Below, piece after piece: positions 43,872-56,129 of a stretch of 64,000 bases of DNA. The position numbers and the translations under genes were made by a program. Source of the DNA: Harmothoe impar (Eukaryota; Annelida; Polychaeta; Phyllodocida; Polynoidae). The notes beneath the pieces were generated by a model. It did not search any database and had not been told where the DNA came from. It saw nothing but the letters and a program-made list of their open reading frames with translations. Where the stretch lies: assembly GCA_947462335.1 (NCBI GenBank), contig OX381704.1, forward strand, positions 27,179,955-27,243,954, given 5' to 3'. The stretch's first letter is position 1. The number at the start of each line of letters is the position of its first letter.

Positions 43872-45109
43872 TTAAATCATCTATACAACAAACGTAATAT
43901 TCATGTACCGCAACTATGAGAACGTATCAGCATTCTAATTATTTATAGAACATACTATCAGAACTCTGACATCTCGATACCTTTTCGTCTAGATCCGTCA
44001 GAGCAGGCCATATCTCTGGTCAGAGAGAGCTTCCAGCGTGTATGCATAGATATCCCATGTGTCAAAATTAGTTCATTTCAAAACTAGGGCATTTCTAACA
44101 CAGGGAGGGCCAATGGTCCTCTAACCCGGTGGGCCTCTTAGCCCGTCTAATCCTGTATAGACACATGCAAAAGCAATGCATGGGACATGAAAGTTCAACA
44201 GTGGACGCTCATTTTACTGTCCATTGATAAAATTCTTGTTGAACAGATATCCTCCAGATGGAGCCACAAACACACTGATGGGTCGTGATGGGTCTCGCCT
44301 TGCTGATGGGTGACGGCTAGGTTGCCAGTCCGGCTACCAGAGCTACGTCCCATGCACCTATCTAATCCTATCTAGCCTGAACTAATTTTGTGGTAACGCC
44401 TGGACCCTAACCCACTCTTGCTCCGAAACTAGCTTGTTCCAAAATCATTAGTAATAACACGTTTAAGTATGCTTTACTACTTGAGATGTCCATAGCATAC
44501 TCTTCATTCTGGTTATACAATCTAATTTCCTATCCGACAATACCTCATTCAGCTACATATGTATACAAATGTATTAGGGACTATAGCAATTTATATACAG
44601 GTGAGCCAGAAAAAATGAATAAGACAAATCATGTCGTCATGAGATGAGTAACTTATTAATATATGTGACATGTACTGGGGAAAAGGACCTTAATGCACCC
44701 TGCACTGAGGTCCCTTTTCGCAGATCGTGTCACGCCGATCAAACGTCAGCAAAGAGGGGAACGTTTAAATGGTTGATAAGATCCAGTACCTTTTGTTCCG
44801 GTTGTATGTGGGCTAATTGTGCTTAAGATCCGATTATTATAGGCAGACTTCCGTATACCAGGGAAGTACCATGACGTACCTTTCTCTACCTGGCTATACC
44901 CACCACATTTATATAGAGTGCAGATCTCTATCTCACGCACGCCACTTAATAGTATATAGCACCATTTGCCATTCTGTATGGCTATGTATTTAGGAAACGC
45001 CATGCATGGGGAGTTGTTAACCATATCCTTCTTGGAACACATAGAATAATGTATTTGATTCGAAGAGGTTGAATTATTCAGTGATAATTATATATATATA
45101 TATATATAT

Positions 45110-45362
45110 GAAGAGTTTGGATGCAAAACGACATAAGCGCCATTCTAAGAATAGAGACAAAAATCTGACAAAGATGAAGATTAGGGAGAGTAGAAAATAA
45201 TCTTCAAAATTTCCAAAATTTCCAATTTTTCATATCATTAGGACATAATCGGTATACACTCTGTTACCAAAGTATAATAATTGACCCCAGGGTGTCTTTA
45301 CAAAAAGGACTGCATGCTTCCATTCTGGGATGGAGTTATGTCGTTTTGCATCCAAACTCTTC
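45110..45362. mobile_element. MITE inserted in a TA tract
   Basis: GAAGAGTTTGGATGCAAAAC (continuing GACATAA) on the left is exactly inverted on the right. (TA)n lies directly outside both ends (45089-45109 and 45363 onward). A TA target is expected for mariner-type elements. No coding capacity. Confidence 0.85.
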
Positions 45363-45483
<121 letters not shown>

Positions 45484-45821
45484 ATTGTGCTATGCCTATT
45501 AAACGCTGATGCATCTTATTGTTCTACTACTCAAGCTGGTTTCGTAGTGTTAGGTCTACTCCTAGGAACAAATGAAAGTCAATCGTAATATACCTGTGTA
45601 CCATACTACCTATTATGGCTGGCCTATTATGCATGCACTGTTACCCCCTATGGAATTAACTAAATGTAGGCCGTTATTTGGCCTACTCTATAGGTCTATC
45701 CCATATTACAAAGATTGGGTGTAAAACTGTGATTAACGTCACAAGAGCCTCAGGGTCAAGTAGCTCAGTTCGGTGATCGAATTGTATGACTATGAGCACT
45801 TACCGTACTGCCCATAATATG

Positions 45822-46044
45822 ACAATTTTTACACCCCCCCCCCCCCCCAACCCACCACCTCCCTTAGGGAGGGATCGTTTTGTAACAAGAGGGGCGGGGG
45901 GATTGGGGAGGGGGCAAAACGATGTTGACCCCTTGACCGGGGGGATGTAGAAAAAATCGACTGTGGGGGGGGGGGGGGTATAAAGATACCCGCTTTTGTG
46001 CACTCCATGCGAAAACCCACCACCGGGGCCCCCCTTGTTAAATT
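45822..46044. mobile_element. Harbinger-like MITE relative, inverted
   Basis: The segment TTGACCCCTTGACCGGGGGG and GTAGAAAAAATCGAC is the reverse complement pattern of 19020-19070 in the 18800 element. It also has long C- and G-runs and a GTTAAATTG end. Termini are not clear. Confidence 0.5.
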
Positions 46045-47015
46045 GTATATCAAATGCCAATTTGACATTTAAGTTGATTTTTCTTTTTGGTAAAAGTACA
46101 ATTCTGAAATGCCTCACTACGACTCAAGGTTATTATTAATTTAACAATATAGACCTAGATCTATAGTGATAACACTGTCACTGGGTCAATCAGGTAGGTA
46201 ATTATAGTAACTACTAATATCGGAGTGCAGAGCCGTACCCGCCATTTAAAACTTCACTGGTTTAAGACACACCCGATGGGTACAAAATATAAAGGGTAAA
46301 ACTTTTGCCAGTCTTATCAGCTCCGATCATATCTTGGAACCCCTCCCTCCTCCCCCCGCAGCGTTTAGAGCATCAACTCGGCCACGCCCCCTTCCCTCTC
46401 CGCACACCTGCCGCCATGTGAAAGCCGGCGCTGTCACACCCCGGTGTCACACGCACGCAGCGTATTATCTTCACCTGACATCCCTAGATCTAATACTCAT
46501 TTGATGCAACAGTTTGGCATATTTTGGCAGGTTGATCATGACAAATTATTACAATTTACAGCTGCATCCTCACTCAAACTAGTCTAGCCCCGGGCGGGCC
46601 GGTGCCCCGGGCCGGTGCCCTTGCCCGGCGCCTGGCCAGTGCCAGGCAGCGGCCGAGCCAGGCCGAACTGTCATAATGAAGCTGAAGGAGAGGGGTGGAA
46701 AACACACCAATGACAACCTGTGCCATCGAACTATTGATGTAGAATGAGTTAATTCTACACTAAATGGTATGCACATTATCTATCGATGTAATACGACGAG
46801 TTGTTACTGGGTTTCGGCGATTGACAGATCGTATCCTCAAGAATATCAACAAGCCGAGGCGCCAGGTGCTGTCCAGGGCAACACTCGGGCCTTCTTCAAG
46901 CTGATGTTTGTGTCACTACACTGACCGCGGCCTAGACTAGTTCCAATCCCGACGTCTAACCGCGGCCAGGCCGAGAAAGCTGCACCTCGGGTGGAGAGTG
47001 AGTTAGTGCTGCCTC

Positions 47016-47073
47016 CTGATTGGCTGAGGCCGGTCATGTGACCCTAAACACTGTGACGTCACGCCGTGACGTG
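47016..47073 (+). promoter_or_regulatory. NF-Y, E-box and CRE motif cluster
   Basis: Within 58 bp lie CTGATTGGCTG (inverted CCAAT, 47016-47026), GTCATGTGAC (E-box, 47033-47042), GTGACGTCAC (full CRE palindrome, 47053-47062) and TGACGTG (half CRE, 47067-47073). This arrangement is usual just upstream of CpG-type start sites, so transcription probably begins at about 47080-47110. Confidence 0.6.
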
Positions 47074-47112
47074 TCTCCCGGATTTTTGCATGGCAACCAG
47101 GCTTCATTATCC

Positions 47113-47303
47113 ATGAGCACAAAACAGAGGGGTTTTGTGTGTGGATTCGCCTGGACTGTGTCTCGAAAACGGCCGAAATCACGGCATAGTGGACTTTGGA
47201 ATACCCCTCCACAAACGGATCTAGTGCTCTAGGATATACCCATGCCGTTTTCGAGATGCGGTAGGTGATTTTATCCCCCATGAAGGTGAGTTTGCCACCG
47301 TAA
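47113..47303 (+). promoter_or_regulatory. Four upstream ORFs in the DYRK2 leader
   Basis: ATGs at 47113 (39 codons, stop 47230-47232), 47242 (8 codons, stop to 47268), 47256 (2 codons, stop to 47264) and 47280 (7 codons, stop 47301-47303) precede the kinase start at 47307. The last one is in the kinase frame and stops one codon before the kinase ATG. If the leader starts upstream of 47113, initiation at the kinase would need leaky scanning or reinitiation. Confidence 0.55.
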
Positions 47304-47306
47304 AAT

Positions 47307-48998
47307 ATGTCCACCAAAGTGACCCTTCCACAACGGCAGCGATCGTTTGGAACCTCGGGCGAAAATCTTTACAACCTCGACAATATGCCATCGCATCATT
47401 TACCACCCTTGACTAGTCAGACTGTTGGTGGAGGAAGCCACCTGCACTCCCGCAGTCCCACAGGCGTGAAGGTACAGCAGCTTTTTGAGAGTAAACCTCA
47501 CGAAGCGTATGATAATAAACGGGAGAATAATATTCAAAATGGCGGTGGCAATGAGAATAGCCCATCACATTTGCCAGTCGTGCGGCCCGCATCCAGCACG
47601 GGCAGTGGGGCTGGCAGCAAGTCGGGATCGGCCAAACGACCCATTGTTATGAACCCGGAGCAGGCTATGAAACAGTACATGCATAAATTGTCATCCTTCG
47701 AACATCATGAAATCTTCAACTACCCTCAAATCCACTTTGTTGGTCCGAACTGCAAGAAGCGTCAGGGCGTCATCGGCGGTGCCGCCAACAATGGATACGA
47801 TGACGAGCAAGGATCCTACATTCATGTGCCTCACGACCACGTCTCATATCGTTACGAGGTACTGAAAGTAATTGGAAAAGGCAGCTTTGGGCAAGTAGTC
47901 AAGGCATTTGATCAGAAAACATTTCAATATGTGGCTTTGAAGATGGTCCGTAATGAGAAACGGTTCCATCGTCAGGCACAAGAGGAGATCCGAATCTTGG
48001 AGCATCTGAAGAAACAGGACAAAGACAATACCATGAACATTGTGCATATGCTTGAACATTTCACGTTCCGAAATCATATATGCATCACATTTGAACTACT
48101 TAGCATGAACCTCTATGAGCTCATAAAGAAGAACAAATTCCAAGGCTTCAGTCTCCAACTAGTTCGCAAGTTCGCTCATTCCATTCTCCAATGCCTGGAA
48201 GCCCTGTTCAAAAACAGGATAATTCACTGTGATTTGAAGCCAGAGAATATTCTCTTGAAACAGCAGGGACGCAGTGGCATCAAGGTGATCGACTTCGGTT
48301 CGAGTTGCTACGAGCACCAGCGTATCTACACATATATTCAGTCACGTTTTTACCGTGCTCCTGAAGTGATTCTCGGTGCCAAATACGGGATGCCCATTGA
48401 CATGTGGAGTCTGGGTTGTATTCTAGCTGAGCTGCTCACTGGCTACCCTCTCTTCCCAGGGGAGGACGAGGGTGACCAGCTCGCCTGTATTATTGAGTTG
48501 CTCGGCATGCCGCCCCCGAAACTCTTGGACAGCTCAAAGCGTGCACGCAACTTCATCAGTTCGAAAGGTTTCCCACGATACTGCTCTGTCGTTACCACCA
48601 ACGACGGTCAAGTACACCTTCAAGGGGGTAGGTCGCGACGAGGAAAGGCTCGAGGTCCCCCTGGTTCCAAGGAGTGGACCACTGCCTTGAAAAGCTGTGA
48701 CGATCCCCTCTTCCTTGACTTCATGAAGCGCTGCTTGGAATGGGACCCCTCAACAAGAATGAGCCCTGGGCAGGCCCTCCGCCATGCCTGGCTCCGAAGA
48801 CGTCTCCCCAAGCCACCACCGAATGAAAATGAAACGAAGAATGTCCGAAGAGCCTCAGCGACTCGCAGTAGTGCCATGCCAAAATACAATGGGACGGCAG
48901 GAAGCGCCAAGCGACTAATAGCAACATCAGATGAAGTGACAGTTCCACAACCACTAAACGCACGATCGAAGTTGCCACAGATTGGCTCTACTATGTAG
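47307..48998 (+). CDS. DYRK2: DYRK2-class dual-specificity kinase
   Basis: The 563-residue product is a dual-specificity Tyr-regulated kinase that autophosphorylates on tyrosine and then acts on Ser/Thr substrates in cytosol and nucleus. It has a conserved KVQQLFE segment (55-61), the DYRK homology box and NAPA regions (about 116-180, [10 protein letters not shown] and [11 protein letters not shown]) and the kinase domain (183-496). Key residues are the GKGSFG loop (190-195), K212 in VALK, gatekeeper F262, D309 in [11 protein letters not shown] 329-331, and activation-loop YTY with Y343 as the autophosphorylation site. The insert [11 protein letters not shown] and the C-terminal LRRRLPKPP motif are class 2 DYRK features. 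Length is close to human DYRK2 (601 or 528). An in-frame stop at 47301-47303 fixes the start. The CDS has no intron, in line with the large single coding exon of vertebrate DYRK2. DYRK4 is the alternative but fits less well. Confidence 0.95.
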   Translation: MSTKVTLPQRQRSFGTSGENLYNLDNMPSHHLPPLTSQTVGGGSHLHSRSPTGVKVQQLFESKPHEAYDNKRENNIQNGGGNENSPSHLPVVRPASSTGSGAGSKSGSAKRPIVMNPEQAMKQYMHKLSSFEHHEIFNYPQIHFVGPNCKKRQGVIGGAANNGYDDEQGSYIHVPHDHVSYRYEVLKVIGKGSFGQVVKAFDQKTFQYVALKMVRNEKRFHRQAQEEIRILEHLKKQDKDNTMNIVHMLEHFTFRNHICITFELLSMNLYELIKKNKFQGFSLQLVRKFAHSILQCLEALFKNRIIHCDLKPENILLKQQGRSGIKVIDFGSSCYEHQRIYTYIQSRFYRAPEVILGAKYGMPIDMWSLGCILAELLTGYPLFPGEDEGDQLACIIELLGMPPPKLLDSSKRARNFISSKGFPRYCSVVTTNDGQVHLQGGRSRRGKARGPPGSKEWTTALKSCDDPLFLDFMKRCLEWDPSTRMSPGQALRHAWLRRRLPKPPPNENETKNVRRASATRSSAMPKYNGTAGSAKRLIATSDEVTVPQPLNARSKLPQIGSTM

Positions 48999-50470
48999 GA
49001 AGGGAAAGGACATACAAAATAAGAAATACAAGCTTTTTCTGATGTGATATATTTTTCATGACCTATAATAGGGAAGTCATCATATTTATGTGTGAAATAT
49101 TGAGTTGAAACAACTTTCTCTTCAGTTGGAGCCCTATTGATATTTGGATGGAGGTTTGAGTGTGTGTGTGTCACCTGCCGTCCATCAAGGAATGAAACGA
49201 TCTCGCACGCCATACTAATCTACAACATGTAATTGGATGTATTAGTAGATCAGTAAATTAAGCTGTAAAAACAACTATAATGAGGCTTAAACAACTGACC
49301 ACACAAATAATGTCAAACCACTGACGTACAATAGAAAAAAGGGTCAATCTCGGTACATGATACTTAATGATCATGCACTAATATTGCAAAACTGTGATGT
49401 GACTATTTTATAATCACTTTGTGTATCTTGATGGTTGCTATGGCTGTTGTTGTACATTTGTGTACAATGCTCTGTTGGAATATAATTTATATGTCTCTGG
49501 TCAACCATGGACATAATGTAAGGGCCAATACTTTTAATATCTATATCTTGCTGATATAAAAGCATTCCTTCACATCAGGTCATCTAGCCTTAATTCGAAA
49601 TTCTACAATCCTGATACGAATTTTATTGTCTTGTGTATTCAATGTGGATATTTTCCATATTCTATTTCATGGTGAAGGTATGGTTTTAAAATGTAAGAAG
49701 GCGATTTTTAAAATTCATGTTATTAATGGTATAACCATGCCATGTGCTGTTCATTTTGGAATACTAGTAAATAATAACTTGAACTCCTAGAATGCCAAAT
49801 TTGTAAAGTATATATTTAAACTAATATGTCATGTTCCTGGCTGACATGACCTGGTTGATTTTTATAGATGGATTTTTTTGTTGAGTACTGTGTTGCCCGC
49901 ACTGTAGTGGTTCCAGTTTGACTGTCTTAACCCAATTCTTAAGTCGATCAGTGTTTATGTGTATATAGTCCGTGTTTGTATACTCACAGGATCTTTTAAT
50001 TATCATCTGCACAGATCCCTGAATTCATGTGCAGTTTCGTAGGACCAATTTCAAAATGGACCACTGATACAAGTCTTTAAGCTGATATATAATATAGGTG
50101 TGGGGTGTTGAGCTCTACAAGTACAATTTTATTTTTTTGTTATCACAGCATATAAGTTATATGGATAGAGTTCTTTTTTTACGTGTGAAAGTAGCTCTGT
50201 GAGCTAGATTACAAAGTTTACAAACAGAACTCCATGCTGCATACATTCTTATAGATGAAAGGCTCCCCTTTGTACACGCTCTCAAGGTGCCTTTGTTTTT
50301 GCATCACAGACCTGTGTGTTCTTCAGTGCCTGACATCTACATCTATATCTTAATTTCCATTGAGATGCATAATGCCTCATATCAATGGTTTACCTCTCTT
50401 CCCTGTTGTGTATTGGATACCAGTACCATTAAGTTATAATCTTTTATTAAATTTCTTTTTATCTCATGCA
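48999..50470 (+). other. Probable 3' UTR of DYRK2
   Basis: AT-rich sequence without an open frame, ending near the ATTAAA at 50446, which is followed by a T-rich stretch. The length (about 1.45 kb) is inferred. Confidence 0.5.
50446..50451 (+). terminator. ATTAAA poly(A) signal
   Basis: The common variant hexamer is followed by TTTCTTTTTATCTC and TTTCTTTTATTTCC, a U-rich downstream element. Confidence 0.45.
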
Positions 50471-50474
50471 TGTT

Positions 50475-53400
50475 TCTTTTATTTCCTTTGTTTACACACA
50501 GAACAATTATTTTAAGCGCCTTACATCCAACATTTCAGTGGTCGAAATACTACTAATACTACAATGGCTATTCAAATTCATAATTTGTTTAAATGAGCAC
50601 TTGTGATTGAAACCTAAATGTGCTCATCATATAAGTTCCTATCAAAGTACCACCGGATCTTTATTTCCAGTCCCTGGTTATGTTGATGCACCTACCCCAG
50701 TAGAAAAGTCCACCCCACAACCTAACCTACATAAATGCTATATAAAACTAAGATCTTTCCTTAAAAAGAACTGAATTAGGGAGCAAGCATTGAATTCAGG
50801 TAATGTTAAAGTATTAACCGTCATTTAATTTGGTGAGGATAATTTATTGTTTACAAGGGAGCTGCATGTATACAATGCGTTTCACTGTGTGAATGGCGAA
50901 TACACGATCATTTTTGTCTATCTTGAATATGTTGAAGCTTGAGTTAACTCATTACAGAAAGAAAAAAAAACATAGCAGTGTTTCAGCCCACTGTTCAATT
51001 CATAAGTAGTCAACGGATCGGTTCAGTTGGCATATAATGTCTTGAAATGTCTTGCACCACACTTCCTTCTTGCCAGCTTCAATATATGCAATACGTATTT
51101 CCCCCTTACATGAATGCATATATCTGGTATTAGACAAGTCTACCACTCTTCTCATGTGCCAGGGGTTAAACTGGCATGCTGGTATCTGCATGCTCAGTCA
51201 CTGTTTTATACATAGAATAAGTCAACTATTTTTTGAGTACAGATGGTGTCACCGTGTGTATGAAGTGACGTCCAAAGTAGATTATCTTAAAATGTCAGCC
51301 TTTACAATTAATTCTAAAATGGAAACTTTGCTTTTACTCGAATTGGGGATTGCGAAGTTGATACATAGAGGAAGCAAATAACGAGGATGATTCTTAGTTT
51401 TGGTTTGTTTGGTGTGCTTAATACGAACATCATGTTATTTGTAGATTCTAGTTGATTTTTTTAGAAGTGCTCAAGCAAAATGTACATATAATATATCAAG
51501 GCACACAAGACAACTATTTGAGCATGAATGAATGAGGTTTTCCGCATTGTGAATATTGTTTTTAGAGTGTTGCAGCCAACAATGAACTAAAATGGTGAAG
51601 AACCTGAAATTAAACAAATAATGACATGTGAGTAGCCAAGTTGAAATGGTGGTCCTCTCACGGAGCATCTTTTCTGCCTGGCTGCTCATGTATGGTGCAC
51701 CGTCTGCTACCTGAAAGACAATGACACACAACGTTAATCTTTATACAAGATGACATGGCCTTTTATAGAGTTAATCAGAGGTGATTCTGAATATTGTACG
51801 AAGCAGAGAAGGATTGTAAACCCAGTGCATTTAAGTGTGCTTCCCCTTTACCATGGAAACCCTGTGTACTTTGGATGTACCCCAGCCTGTATTTTCATTT
51901 GGTTTAATTTCGGTAGGTGTTGTGGTGCAGGTCATCATTCATTCTGAAGTATCGCGTCATGTTTCTACACACCTTAAGTGCATTTGTATATCACAGTTTT
52001 GTGGATTTTTTATCAATACCAATAACAACACTTGGGTTTCTTATCGCTAGACTATAGTCCCTTTCGGGAGTGTAATAATAATGATAACAAAGGGTTTTTC
52101 AGAGATAAGAGTCAGGTATTGTAATAGGTATTCTTGGGGTGATTTTCGAAATTGATATAGCTGATTAAGACTATTGACGTGGGTTCTCTGAATTTATGGG
52201 GGTAAGAGTGCTATGGCCAGCAGTGGCTTCACTATAGCAGGGTATCATCATCCTCACTGCTGCCTCGCCTACCTGGGCTTCCTCAGGGTATAACAGCCAG
52301 GTGTCATTCCCTACCTACTGAGCCGCCTCCAGGTGTTGTACGCCGTGTTGACACCTCATCCTTATCCACTACCAGCACTGGTCCACCATCCGTGCTCCTA
52401 GTCAGCCGCCCACCTATACCCATTAAGGCACATGGGGGGGGGGGGGGGGAGGGGGGTCCAACCACACGACCAATAAGGGTTGGAGACCTGCCTAGTGTCT
52501 ATAGTGTCAGGGTCGCCTCTGATAACAACTGGAGGCTTGTCTATTGTAAGGGTCACGCAATATTGCTAATTAATGGGAAAAAAGAGTGTTGATGATAGAT
52601 TATCCCATCTGAGTTAGTCTCAATTTCTCAAGTTAACCTGATGGCTGGTGTGTCATGATCTCTATATTGTCAGTTTTATCCTGATTTCCCTCTTCTTTTT
52701 TTTTTTTGGTAATTGAGAAAGACCAAGAAGACGGTGGTTGCATAAACATAAGATACCGAAGACAATTAACTTACTCAAAGATCCAAAGAGCCTTTTATTG
52801 GGCTACAGGTATAATATACAGAGTGCTGAATATAGAAAGGTATGGTCTATCCTACTCGTACTACTGTGTGTGATGATTATATCTTATTATGTACAAGTGT
52901 GACACAGGAACCATTGGCTGTATTATTAAACTGATAAAGCATTGTATATATAATATATATTGTATTGATAAAAAAACAACAGAAAAGACTCGACCGACAC
53001 ATGTTTGTATATATATAACGTGATTTCACAAAGACTGAGAATGGAAAATGAACTGTAAATTATATATTAGAAACTCTGAAATCTTTGCAGAAACCTAAAC
53101 TATAGAAATGTAGATTTAATCTTAGAGTGTTGTTGAGTTTGGGTAACAACTTTAAACAAACAAAAAAGAAAAGCCAAAGCGTGTTTGTCGGTATTGCTCC
53201 TTTTGGTCAGCAGTGTCCCCAGACTGAAGCTGTTTCTGTATGATTTCCCCCCTTAAAACATGATTTGTTTGGGTAGCACAAGCAGAAGTACCTATAAGTG
53301 CGTACGTCTCCTAGCAGCATATTTACATGTTCTGCAGGCGTGCAACTGGTAACAGAAATACATGACGATCACTGTGATTATTAAAAAACACCTTTTCTAT

Positions 53401-56095
53401 GAACAGGATACAGTACTTTGTCGTTTGTCTTCAATCATTTGTTATTGGGGCGAATAAGTAATCACTGTAAGAGAAATACATACAAATTACGACAGTAGAC
53501 TTTTCCTGGGGTGTCTTTTAGAGTGACTCAGTGAGTCATTCCCAAATGAATTATTACAAGGTTGAGAATACAACACAGTTTATGTAGTATTTACCGGTGA
53601 TACTGAAGTAAGTTTGCTCAAGGTTATATGAAACTCAAGTAGACCGCCATTGAACAAAGAGCAAACTATTCTGGTGCCCCCTAATCTAACGTTATGTATG
53701 TACTTCTCTTTGAAAGTGAACTCTATGAATTGGGTATTAAAAGTGCCCACATGGAGGGGCACATATTTTATTTTACATGTACGTGTATTCATATTGGATC
53801 TCCCTCTGTCAGAGATGCTTCTTTTGTAGGAAATCCTACTTTTTGGCTGTTAATACTGTATTGAATTATCTCAATTTCCTCGAGAAGATTGATCAAAATT
53901 GTAAGATTTCCTACTTTTTGTCTAAGACTGAGTGACTTCTCTGCAGTCTATTTTAAAACTGCAAGGATTGGTGTAGCCTAATTTTCGTCGCTGGAACTAG
54001 TCGTATTATTATGGCCTTCACACACACACACGCACACACTTTGGAACCTGCTGACATGCCCAGCTAGTAGTTGGTTTATTGATTAGCCTGCTGTTCATAT
54101 TATTATCCTGCATTCTTTATGACAACCCACCTGTGTACCCTAGGCCTGTATAGACGGCCACTCCATCCTCACTTAACCCTTCCCTCCCTCGTCCTACCCT
54201 CAGGCACTGGGACCTATTCACTAAGCTAAAGAAGAGTATGTGGGCTGAGTCCTATGCATGATCTAAGTCTAGACCCCTAAGTCCTACCCTTCTACAGTAC
54301 TTCAACCCAGCTCTCACACTGAGAGTACCCTCTGAATAATTCACGAAAAAGCCCTGGCTTGACCCTGCCGAATTTCCTAATGAATTTAACGTGATTAACC
54401 TGGTAGGGAAACAGTAGGAGGTGCCCAGTGGGTTTGTTGGATCTCACGCCAATCCCTCTCGGTCCAATGAGCCGCACCCCCGACACACTCAGGCTTTATC
54501 CCAATATATTTCACAGTGCACAGACGCTGGGGGAAACCCTACATGTGCCCATTATCAACATCTGTTACCAAAGTACTATTTTGGTGTCTGCTATTAGATC
54601 ATACCGATGCGTCAGCAATCTAAATAGAAAAAGTAGCCTATATATGCCCAGTATCTATAATAGTGGGCCTGCAGTGGGTGTAAACTATTTCTGTGTTAAA
54701 AGTCCAATGCTACAATAACCACCGTACAATGGGGTGAAAGTGTGTTCTAGGCAGTTCTACCAATTGGTATTCTCATTTACAACTAGATAGGTATACTATA
54801 GAATTTGGTAGATAAGCAGATCATCTTCATGTTTAAAAAAAATTATGGAAAAGAAGATCGAAGACATTTTGCCATACCTCCCAGAAAGAACAGACGGTAT
54901 AACTTGCGGTACATGGACATTTTGTATGTACCAGTGGGGGGTGGCTTGGTGGACGACCGACTAAAAATAGTCTGCCCTGCTCCTGTGTCCCCGTTTGGGT
55001 ATCACTGGGTGCTGCGTGGTGTGGGTGGGTTGCTGGGTTAGCTAGACTCTAGCCTCCATGCACACGCACGCACCAACCCATCCAGGGTTTCACCAGTCCC
55101 CAGGGCCTCCTCCTGTGTACAGATAACCCCCCTCCCACTACCCACCCGCACCTACGTCAACACACACAATAGGGAAAAGTGGGTGACCTCTGTGATGTCA
55201 TGTTACAATGGGCATCTCACATCATCATACCACCAATAGGGTAGACGTGAAAGTAGGGAATCATGTCTGTCAGCAAAGGGAAAGAATATACGTTTGGACA
55301 TCTCTCCACAACTGATTGAAAGTTTTTTTAAATGTTTTATTAGGTTGAATAAATACAGCTACATCGAAATAGATAAATGTATATGCATCTAAACCCAGCA
55401 CGGGCGCGTTGCCCTACTCCAGCTAGGACCTCTCATGTTCCTTCCATTAACTAGAGTACATGTAAAATGGATATGACCAACTGGGTCATCCACAACAGTT
55501 CTGTTGTTTAATCAGATTTAATGACGGAAGCTTGTGTTAAGATGCTAGTATAAAAGTCGGCTACACACATTTTCTGGTTTATTGATGTACTTTGTGTTTT
55601 AAATAACTACATGCATTATGAAATTAAAATTAAGGCAATCCCCAAGTATATCATGCCCCTCAATGTGTAATGTCCACAACCCTGATATATTATTGTAGCT
55701 CCTTTTTTCAGTCTTAATATCCACATGTACTCGCCTGTGCCAGCTCCCATCCATCATCTTGACACAGTGTCTTTGTGGTGGAGCATCTCTTTACCTTTTT
55801 GTCCTCACACCCTGAGCCCATTCTTTGATGTGCACCCACACCAGCTGCCCCCATGCAGGCCGCGGTGTCAGCCGCTATGGGCCATTCCATCACGCGCCCC
55901 TCTGACCCCTGGTCACTAGTGCTCAGACACGAGTGGTCATCACTGACATGATATTCATGTTATTACATGTCACCTATACATGCCGCCATGTTACCTGGGG
56001 ACCTCCAAGGGCTGTCGTGGTCACCACTAGTACTATCTAGGGGTTGACATTGGGGATGGGGAGGAGGGGGATGTGTCTAATAGGCAGGCCAGCTT
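50475..56095. other. Intergenic, no gene recognised
   Basis: Mostly A+T-rich. Short open frames have no recognised domain. G+C-rich patches with AGGTG/CACCT words occur at 52240-52420 and 55030-55160. CA repeats are at about 54020-54038. It could contain introns of a gene lying further right. Confidence 0.5.
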
Positions 56096-56099
56096 TGTA

Positions 56100-56129
56100 A
56101 TTGTAACATATACATGTATATGTTACAAT
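56100..56129. repeat. Perfect 30-bp palindrome
   Basis: ATTGTAACATATACA is followed without a spacer by its exact complement TGTATATGTTACAAT. Confidence 0.95.

Larger units (their letters stand above)
46380..47306 (+). promoter_or_regulatory. CpG-rich promoter region and 5' leader of DYRK2
   Basis: G+C and CpG content rise sharply here, with a very G+C-rich block at 46585-46665. A T-box-like word TCACACCCCGGTGTCA lies at about 46435-46450. There is no TATA box. The region ends at the kinase start codon. Confidence 0.65.

Noticed and set aside
48620..49213. 197-codon open frame on the minus strand
   Set aside because: It lies opposite the DYRK2 coding sequence and mirrors its codon pattern; the kinase on the plus strand explains the openness.
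55854..55949. Short frame starting MQAAVSAAMGHS in a G+C-rich patch
   Set aside because: Thirty-one codons with no donor site and no downstream exon.
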